Positions 56,526-64,000 of a stretch of DNA of 64,000 bases are shown one piece after another (positions within the stretch are counted from its first letter, which is position 1; every line of letters begins with the position of its first letter). The DNA comes from Acheta domesticus (lineage: Eukaryota; Arthropoda; Insecta; Orthoptera; Gryllidae), in the NCBI GenBank assembly GCA_031308135.1, contig JAHLJT010008446.1, positions 164,066,384-164,130,383 on the forward strand. The letters are read 5' to 3'. A program made the position numbers and the translations under genes. The notes below the pieces were generated by a model that was not told where the DNA came from, searched no databases, and was given only the letters and a program-made list of their open reading frames with translations.

Positions 56526-58102
56526 TATTAGGTAACCCTAATGTTTTTGTGGGTTATCCCTGAAAAAAGAAATATCCTATTATTATTAAAATGTATATAT
56601 TATATTTAGCCACAATTAAAGAAACATGTTTCCTTACCATCGTCTCCTATATTATTTCAGTAGTATACCTTTCATTTGCGGGTCTCACACGCAACCAATA
56701 TTTATAAATGAAGTCTCTAAAGAAAGTGAATTTCACGGAGACGTTTGCACTTTGTCTTTAAAAATATGAAGGATTTGTTTAAAAAACACCCATCTAAATA
56801 TTCGTGTCAAATGCAACCTTCAACACTCGCAAACGTTTTCGAATCATATCGTCAAATAACTCCTAAACAAAGCATTCTAGGGCATTAAAAACTAAAATTT
56901 GCATAATCATTCATTCAAGTTTTGCTCTCCAGCAACAACTAGAAGTACTGTTATAGTTGCTTGATACCGATGAAGATTGTTTCTATGTATGTAGTTAAAC
57001 CATTCAATTAACGTTTTGTTGTGGTCGATAAGTGCTGTGTACCTAATTGTGGAGGGATGTGAATGTACAGTGAAGAGTGAAAACTGTGTTTGTGTGTTAC
57101 CTGTACCAGTATTTTCGTTATCAGCAGTGATTCGATGAGAAGAGTGTCAGAGGGTCAAGATAGCAAGATTGGTCAGAGGGTCAAGATGAGAAGAGAGTAA
57201 GAAGGTCAAGTCAGAGGGTTCAGACACGTGGTTTTTTTAAAAGTAAAAAGCTAATATTAACGTTATAATATTAATATTATATAAATGGTCATTATATAAT
57301 ATTATATATAACGACCAGATCAGAAAGACAATCGAGAAGTGGAAATTACCTCCTGATTTCTGGAAGAATAGAGAAGACCGGAGAAGAAGATTAGGCGTCG
57401 GAAGACCGAAGTAGCGGTTAAGAAACCGGCAAGAAGAAGAAGAAGAAGGTATATTTTGTGACTGTTACGAAAAGCTAAAAGCTAACTGTCAAAGAATATT
57501 GACTAATTACTTCAAATGTTGTCTTCAAGGAAGTGTTGTGAATTGTTCCAAGAAAACTCTCCGTGATACTGAATAAATCTTTATTGAAAATTTCTTGTAA
57601 ACATCATTTGCATTATATTTATTTGATATTGTATTAGTACATTGCAAGTTACCTTTATTCATTTTTAAACAAATAAACAACTTTCCCTCTCAGAGTGAAA
57701 ATAGAAGGAAAGGACTGAGTGTGGGGTTTAACATGCGAGAGTTCTCGCATGGGTACGCCGAGGTAGTAGGGGAAACCTTTTGCTATGGCACAAAACAAAG
57801 AACAATCTTTTTAAATTAGCTAATGTAAAATAGCTTCAAATAAATGAAAGAAAAAATCAAAAGATGCTAGCCTACAATACTACGTGAATTAATTAAAAAA
57901 GCAACTAAATTTAAAATTATAGAAAGAATAGCGCAAGTCACTCGACACTGCCAACGATTGCAATCCAAATGCACGATTTAAATCTTGGCGATATCTGGAA
58001 GAATGTACAGTTTTGGAAAGAAAAATTGATCGCGGCCGTCTGCGGCTAAGTTCAGCTTGTGCACTGCTTGGGCAGCCCTTGTCATGACGAAACGTTGCAG
58101 AA
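56526..58102. other. Unassigned sequence
   Basis: AT-rich sequence, with AG-rich imperfect repeats at about 57130-57230 (GTCAGAGGGTCAAGAT) and 57330-57450 (AGAAGACCGGAGAAG, then GAAGAAGAAG). An AATAAATCTTTATTG phrase near 57573 could be a polyadenylation region. No gene recognised. Confidence 0.35.
57021..57059 (+). pseudogene. Possible start of a THAP-domain exon
   Basis: The codons read VVDKCCVPNCGGM and then stop. THAP domains typically begin MV.KCCVP.C.G, with the first zinc cysteines in CCVPNC. The start codon would be GTG here, not ATG, and only about 12 residues match. A first exon of a decayed P-element-like or THAP gene is possible. Chance similarity cannot be excluded. Confidence 0.3.
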
Positions 58103-59011
58103 TTTCCCGTATTAGTTTCTGATTTCCTTGGGTCAGGGCTAGTTATTCGGAATTGCCACGGGTGTGCTAGCTGCCATCTGTCGCTGCCAAAAGGAGATTT
58201 TTTGACATTTTCTCAATATTTCGGTTTGCTAATGGTAGAACGATAATATTATTTTACGAATATTAAACAACAGTACAACCTCGTCGTAAATGGCAATTTT
58301 CTTTGAAAAATTTGTACCCGTTTTAAGGAAAATGGCGTTTAAGCCCTATTAAAAATGCGAAATTTGAAGCCCTTTCTCGCAGAAAATTTTAGAGTTTACA
58401 AAAACCTTAATTTGAAGTCATTTTTGCACTTACTCTCAAAAATATATTAATGTTTACAAATTGCTGGTAATGTGACTATTAAAGATGGTAGAGATCTTTC
58501 AAAAAAAGTACATATGTGTAATTTTTGAAAAAACAAAAGAATACCTCAAAGTACACTTTACGTCGTATTAAAGAGTGCAATTAGCACTATCCGTTCCAAA
58601 AGTTCGGAGAAAAAATTTGGTGCAATTTACTACAAAATGGCGTTTGAGCGTTTCTGAAAATGCGGAATTTTGAGCTACTTTCACAGAAAACGTTTGAGTT
58701 TTCGAGAAACTTCAGTTGACATTATTTAAAGCTCATGTACTCATTAATATATTAGTGTGAGCAAATCGCCGCTAATGTAAATACAATATTAATGACGTGA
58801 GGGACAATTAAAAAAAATTGCAATTTTTGAAGAAACAAAAGAATAGGGCAATATGACGTTTATGTCTTCTCATAGAGCAGGGCCGCTCAAGCAGAGCAAA
58901 TCGGCAGCGCGGAGCTGTGTTGTCAGCCGAGAGCGAGACACCGGAGCCCGAGCGTTGCGCGCCTTGCGATAACCACTGTCGCAGTGTCCCGGTAACTCCA
59001 GTCGCGGAAAC

Positions 59012-59616
59012 ATGGAAGTCCACGCGAGCACTTCACAGACAAGAGCACCTACACCGACAATTTTCAATGCAGTATGGGAAGAAAAGTATCTTTTCGCCGA
59101 CTACGGCAGCTATGCCAAATGTTTAGTTTACATAAGGGTTCAATCACGTGAAGAAGTTTAATTTGCAAAGACATTATACATTTAATCATGCTGATGAAAA
59201 TGACAAGTATGCTGACGAAGAACAAAAGGACGTTTTCAGTGTTCTGAAAAGCAATGCCTCACTAGAAGTAAGTTTTGGATGTATTTTGATGTTCTTATGT
59301 TGTTTTGACTGTAAAATAACACAATACAAAAGAGTTTAATTTTATTGCATATCGATACTACAACGTGAGCGTTTAGGAAAAGAACTTCCCACAAAACCGT
59401 TTTCCAAAATTGCATCGTAATGCTGCTCGATGGTTAAGCACGTTTGGATCAACATACAACTGTGAGCAGTTTTTTGCTGCTTTGAAAATTTGTACATCTC
59501 GAATGAGAAATACAATTACAGATCACAATCAGAAATGCATGTTACGGCTCAATAGCACCATGTCATCTCTTCCAAATATAGAAAGTATATTGCGAAGGTG
59601 TAATAAGAGTATTTGA
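59012..59616 (+). pseudogene. Internally deleted hAT transposase gene: BED-like N-terminus joined to the hAT C-terminal domain
   Basis: ATG 59012 opens a frame, MEVHASTSQTRAPTPTIFNA. It then has VWEEKYLFADYGSYAKCLVY, as in the BED-like N-terminus of GTF2I-repeat/ZBED5-type hAT transposases. The second zinc cysteine of CLVC is tyrosine. One base seems lost near 59147, after which KKFNLQRHYTFNHADENDKY completes the finger. Exon 1 would end at 59267 before GTAAGT. The acceptor TTTAG at 59372-59376 precedes exon 2 (59377-59616), in phase. Exon 2 encodes RWLSTFGSTYNCEQFFAALK and RMRNTITDHNQ, the hAT dimerisation region, and stops at 59614. AATAAA follows at 59623. The RNase H-like catalytic domain is entirely missing. 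Confidence 0.82.
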
Positions 59617-59622
59617 TTTTGC

Positions 59623-59628
59623 AATAAA
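59623..59628 (+). promoter_or_regulatory. Polyadenylation signal AATAAA
   Basis: It lies 6 bases after the stop codon of the hAT-derived frame. Its use is inferred. Confidence 0.5.
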
Positions 59629-60249
59629 CTTCATTTTTTAATTTTAATTTCCTTTACTTTTAGTATTTTTATTACTAGTTTATTTAATCACATTGTTTGT
59701 GCAACCTTTAAAATACTTTCATTATCAGCAGCATAATAAACAGTGTAATGTCACCGCTATTAAATTTCTTTATGTTATTGAGCACTTTTTTGCAACTAAA
59801 CAATTGGCATTGCCGGCGCAATCTGCAAAAAGATACTTTTCTTTCCATGCTGCATTGCAAATTGTCGTTTTTTTAATTTCCAAATTACACTAATACGTTT
59901 GTATCTAGAAACTGTTCCAATTAATGTTACAAAAGTATCTTACTGTTTTTTGTATCGTAATATCCTTTCCCAGAGCTGTGATATTTTTTCATTCCGAACA
60001 ACGGAATATACCCCGTAGAAATACGACGCGACCCACTGTGCCACATGCCGCCGATCGATATTTGATGACGTCATTTGCTCTTTCTGCAGCGAAAGAGAAA
60101 AGAGCAACCGGAGACTCCTCCTCGGAGCAAATGGTTGAGCGGCCCTGTCATAGAGTATATTTAGCACTATCCCTACCAAAGGTTTAAAGAAAAAATCTGG
60201 AGCCGTTTTTGAGAAAATCTTGTTTTTGTATTTTTACTTTCCCGTATAC

Positions 60250-60720
60250 GTACGTAGTGATACGTACGTATTGTGAGGCTAAGTATAGGGAAAGTTATGT
60301 AATGCTGCGCGAAAAAATGGCCAATTTTCGGCGGAAAAAATTAATTGCCGGGCCGTGAAAACGAATAAAGCCAGTTGCTAAATTAAGAAAAAAAATCCCC
60401 TAACACGTGGTGTAGCCAGAAACCCTGTTTTCTAGGTCCCTGATACCGAAAACCCAATTGAAAGGAAAACGTCCGTCTGTCCGTCCGTCCGTCTGTCCGT
60501 CTGTGAACACTGCTAGCGCCTAAACCATACGTACGATTTCTTCCAAAATGGATATTCCGCGGTAGATCTGATTCTAGTCGAAGCTTTGAGATTTTGAAAA
60601 AGATTCTTCAAAATTTGGGGGTACTTTATATGAAGCCCCCCGGGGATTTTCAAAATTTTCTCAAAAACGGCTCCAAATTTTTTCTTTAAATTTCTTGTAT
60701 GAATAGAGGAAAATACACTT
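60250..60720 (-). repeat. R1 copy in minus orientation with a GGAC/GTCC run
   Basis: On the minus strand it gives the full R1 order: GAGCCGTTTTTGAGAAAATT, GGGGGGCTTCATATAAAGTA, GGTTTAGGCGCTAGCAGTG, a (GGAC)n run (60472-60503), ACACGTGTTAGGGGATT and ATTGGCCATTTTTTCGCGCA. It occupies the centre of the giant foldback. Confidence 0.85.
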
Positions 60721-61811
60721 TTTAACATGGCATAGGTCCGATTTTCACGTACAGCTCTGAATTTTCGAAAATTGTGAAAGTTTGAATTTTTTTCGGCGTC
60801 TTTCTCCAACTACAAAATTTAAGATAGATATTTTTTCTTCAAATAAATTTGTTCTGCATATTAAGTTCTTTAATAAAGGTCATGTAAATGTTTTTCACAA
60901 TTTTGGTAGTTTTCGTGCAATATTGCGTGCAATATGTGGAATTTTAAAAAATTACAAAAGCAAAATTTTCTCAAAAACGGCTCCAAATTTTTTCTTTAAA
61001 CTTTTGGTAGGGATAGTTGTAAATGTACTCTACCAATGACATAAAAGCCATTTTGGTCTATCGGTTGGTTTTTTCAAAAATTACAAAAATAAAATTTTTT
61101 TTACTTGTCTCTCACGTCGTTAATATTTACATTATCGGCGATTTATTAACATTATTATATTTACAAGTACATGTGCTTGAAATAATGTCAAGTAAAGTTT
61201 CTCGAAAACACAACCGTTTTCTGCGAAAAGTAGCTCAAAATTTCGCATTTTCAGAAACGCTCAAACGCCATTTTCTCATATATGGCTGCAATTTGTTTCT
61301 TGAAACTTTTGTAACGGATAGTGCTAATTACACTCTTTAGTATAGCGTAAAGTTCATTTTGAGTTATTTTTTTGTTTTTCAAAAATTATATAAATGTAAA
61401 TTTTTTGAAAGATCTCTCACATCTTTAATATGCACATTATTCGCAATTTGTAAAGATTATTATATTTGTGAGTGTAAGTGCTTCAAATAACTTCAAATAA
61501 AGTATTTTGAAAACTCAAAATTTTCTGTGAAAATGAGCTTCAAATTTCGTATTTTTAGAAGTGCTAAAACGCCATTTTCTCTTAAACGGCACATAATTTT
61601 TGAACGAAAATTACCATTTACGGCTAGGTTTTTGTGTCCTTTAATATTTTAAAATTAATGTTTCCGTTCTACCAATAGGAAACCGAAAAATTAAGAAAAT
61701 GACAAAAAAAATGTACTTTTGGCGATGATAGATGGTAGCTGGCAAGAAAGAGTATGTGGCAATTCCGAATAGTTAGCGAAGACCCAAGAAAATAGAAAAC
61801 TAATACGGGAA

Positions 61812-62509
61812 CGTCTGTGCCATTCTGTAGCACCACTAGTTTTAAATTGCACATGTTGCGCGAAAACTACTAAAATTTTCAAAAAATGTACATGACCTTA
61901 AAGGAAGAACTCACTATGGATAACAAATTTTATATCAAGGAAAAATCTCTATCTGCCATTTTGTAATTGGAGGAAGACGCCCAATAAAATTCACACTTTT
62001 GCAATTTTCGAAAATTGAGAGTTAACCGTGATAATTGGACCTATGCCATCTTAAATGTGTTTTTCTCTATTCTCGCCAGAAATTTAAAGAAAAAATTTGG
62101 AGTCGTTTTTGAGAAAATTTCGAAAATGTCCGGGGGACTTGATGTAAAGTCCCCCCAGAAATTAATGAATGTTTTTCAAAATCGCAGAGCTTCGACTCAG
62201 GTCAGATAGACAGGGGTTTCTTCAATTTGTAAAAAATCGTACGCATGGTTTAGGCGCTAGTGTTGTTCACATGCACGGGACAACCGGACGAATGCTCAGA
62301 AAGCCGGACGGACGGACGTTTTGCTTTCAATTGTTTTTTCGGTATCAAGGACCCACAAAACAGGGATTATGGCTACAGCACGTGTTAGGGAAATGTTTTT
62401 AATATAGCAACTGGATTTATCAATTTTTTCGTTATCACGTCCCAGCAACGAATTTTTTCTGTCGAAAATTGGCCATTTTTTCGCGCAGCGTTACATAACT
62501 TTCCCTATA
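61812..62509 (+). repeat. ACTAGTGGTGC right end followed by an R1 copy
   Basis: GTCTGTGCCATTCTGTAGCA, then CCACTAGTTTT, occupies 61813-61844. R1 starts straight after and contains all family blocks through TCGAAAATTGGCCATTTTTT and TACATAACTTTCCCTA. This is the third place where R1 directly follows ACTAGTTT. The copy is interrupted at 62508 by the next element. Confidence 0.8.
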
Positions 62510-63927
62510 GGGTCAATCTATTTTAAGTGGTCCAGCATTGGTCACTCGACCATCTCGAAAAAAATTTCATATTTTGTACATAAATTTCCTTATGTTTTGG
62601 ATGTTCAAAACCATCTTTAACTTTTTTTTATTTTACCTGGTTTACAAATGGCGGCCATTTTAGTTTCGCGCCGTGCGCCATTTTTCCCGTTCGCAGACAT
62701 TTACTCTGTCCTAAATTTCTCAGCTCTCAGTTGTTCTAGCATTCTAAAATAAAAAGCATTCGATTCACTAGAAAAAAACTTTTTCGGACAATCTTATACC
62801 AGAGAAATGATTGTGTCCATCATGTTATTCTAAAATTCAGTTGCGATCATTGCATCTAAGGAGTTCTGTGCGACTGTTCGTATCTCTGCAGAAACATTCA
62901 GAAATAGTAAGCGGAATGACAAATTGAAACGTGAAAACATAAACAAAACAATGAATTTATTTATCTGTGGTATTTTATAAATAATTTTTGTTTTAAGCGG
63001 TTCAGATTTCAAAAGCAAGATAACCATTTTTCAATTACGGACGTAGATGTCAAATTGTAAGTTTGTTTTAGAGTAAAGTATACGGAATATTGAAAATTAT
63101 ATAATAGGCCACTTTTAGGTATATTAATTATTAAGTATAGTTAATTATTTTAAATCAATGTAGATTTTAGTTTAAAATAGCTTCAAAATACTGTGAATAC
63201 TACATGGCACCAAGTGTCCTCAGTGGGGAAATAAAGCCTTTTTTTCGCAAGTTTTCAATTTTTTTTAAAAATACTTCGAGTTAAATCTAAAAGTTGTAAT
63301 TTTTAATGAAGTTTGGTATGATAGCGATCTAGAATATGTGCAATTTTTAGAATTTTATCTGGTCCCCCAACAGAGATATTACAGTTCAAAATTGGGAAAA
63401 AATCCAAAATTCCAATTTTCAAGAGGATGTAATTTTCAAGGGGTACTTTATATACCAATGATATTTTACAAAAAGCAACTATACTGTTGTGTGTAAAAGC
63501 ACAGAAACAATTAGGGCTTAGATTCTATTACGTCTTTGAAAAATTACTTTCTGAAAATCGAATTTCATTCATTCGCGTTCCATAGATTTGGTTGCAAATA
63601 TTTCCCAAATAAAAACATAGAAAATAGGTAAATAATATTTCAATTTGCAGGTCAGAGGATGGTGAATCGAATGCTTTTATTCTAGAATGCTAGAACAACC
63701 GAGTGCTGAGCAAGTTAGGAAAGAGTAAATGTCTGCGAACGGGAAATATGGCGCACGGCGCGAAACAAAAATGGCCGCCATTTGTAAACCAGGTACAATA
63801 AAAAAAAGTGTAAGATGGTTTTGAACAGCCAAATCATAAGGAAATTTATGTACAAAATATGAATTTTTTTCGAGATGGTCGCGCAACCAATATATTAAAT
63901 TCTGGACCACTTAAAATGGATTGACCC
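62510..63927. mobile_element. 1418-bp foldback MITE, TA-flanked
   Basis: GGGTCAATC then ATTTTAAGTGGTCC at the left matches GGACCACTTAAAATGGATTG and ACCC at the right, with TA on both sides (62508-62509 and 63928-63929). The arms pair for about 280 bp, including AAATGGCGGCCATTTT and GCGCCGTGCGCCAT. The middle (about 62790-63660) is AT-rich without a gene. It inserted in R1. Confidence 0.88.
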
Positions 63928-64000
63928 TATACTACGTGTAAGGGAAAGTGAAAATATATTTTGGGTTGCGATAGATGGCAGTTGGCAGGATGATGATGAT
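63928..64000 (+). repeat. Sequence after the foldback, R1-related
   Basis: TAAGGGAAAGT and GATAGATGGCAGTTGGCAGG resemble the R1-associated phrase GATGATAGATGGTAGCTGGC near 61725. The window ends here. Confidence 0.45.

Larger units (their letters stand above)
58878..60147 (+). mobile_element. hAT element derivative (1270 bp) with perfect 8-bp duplication
   Basis: The left end CAGGGCCGCTCAA and the right end TTGAGCGGCCCTG are perfect inverted repeats. TCATAGAG lies on both sides (58870-58877 and 60148-60155). It interrupts the left arm of the giant foldback. It carries an internally deleted hAT transposase gene (59012-59616), followed by about 500 bp without a gene. Confidence 0.95.
58103..61811. 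repeat. Giant foldback with arms of about 850 bp
   Basis: The left arm, 58103-58877 plus 60156-60230, is the diverged reverse complement of about 60955-61811. Landmarks are TTCCCGTATTAGTTTC and CTAATACGGGAA, AATGGCGTTTGAGCG and CGCTCAAACGCCATT, and CACTATCC.TACCAAA with its complement. The hAT element at 58878 interrupts the left arm. The centre (60250-60720) is a reversed R1 copy, and R1-like phrases (TTTAAAGAAAAAATTTGGAG) occur in the arms too. This may be one very large R1-related transposon. Confidence 0.7.

Overview
The window looks like intergenic, transposon-dominated DNA from a large, AT-rich animal genome, most likely an insect. I base this on the mix of element types: piggyBac, mariner, pogo-like and hAT DNA transposons, Jockey-like non-LTR elements with RNase H, a Penelope-like element, tRNA-derived SINEs and abundant foldback elements. 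A cockroach-type genome would fit, but the sequence alone does not prove the taxon. I found no convincing host gene, no functional tRNA or rRNA, and no CRISPR array. Almost every protein-coding signal is a broken transposon gene. There is one 1000-base assembly gap (6995-7994).

Layout. 0.9-5.5 kb: a Jockey-like LINE, split by a piggyBac element (TTAA duplication on both sides) and by a 138-bp MITE. 6-9.9 kb: dispersed repeats, the gap, a LINE RNase H end, and two out-of-order fragments of another LINE. 12.8-16 kb: repeat family R1, a mariner transposase remnant and a hAT end. 16.8-29.3 kb: two inverted copies of an unclassified, apparently intron-containing element (element C). The left copy carries a pogo-like MITE, and a hAT transposase remnant with its own hAT insertion lies between the copies. 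29.35-34.86 kb: element A with GGGTCATTCCA termini, interrupted by element B (4-bp AAAT duplication), which itself holds the 3' end of a LINE with an open reading frame. 37.9-41.5 kb: inverted repeats of element D around a decayed transposase and short tandem repeats. 44-47.5 kb: a minus-strand Penelope-like element broken by a pogo-like MITE (containing a SINE and a hAT element) and by a second hAT copy. 47.75-49.0 kb: a long-TIR MITE. 49.1-53.0 kb: another LINE split by three foldback elements. 53.5-54.5 kb: a decayed transposase. 55.5-56.5 kb: a foldback. 58.1-61.8 kb: a giant foldback interrupted by a hAT derivative whose remnant gene still shows exons, consensus splice sites and a polyadenylation signal. 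61.8-64 kb: R1 interrupted by a 1.4-kb TA-flanked foldback.

The genes do not form a pathway. What they share is nesting: target-site duplications allow the order of many insertions to be read, and in two places the removal of an insertion visibly restores the older reading frame. The best candidates for a second look are the BED-plus-hAT-dimerisation mini-gene at 59012-59616, the A/B nested transposons with unclassified transposases, and repeat family R1, which repeatedly abuts the end of a tRNA-like repeat.
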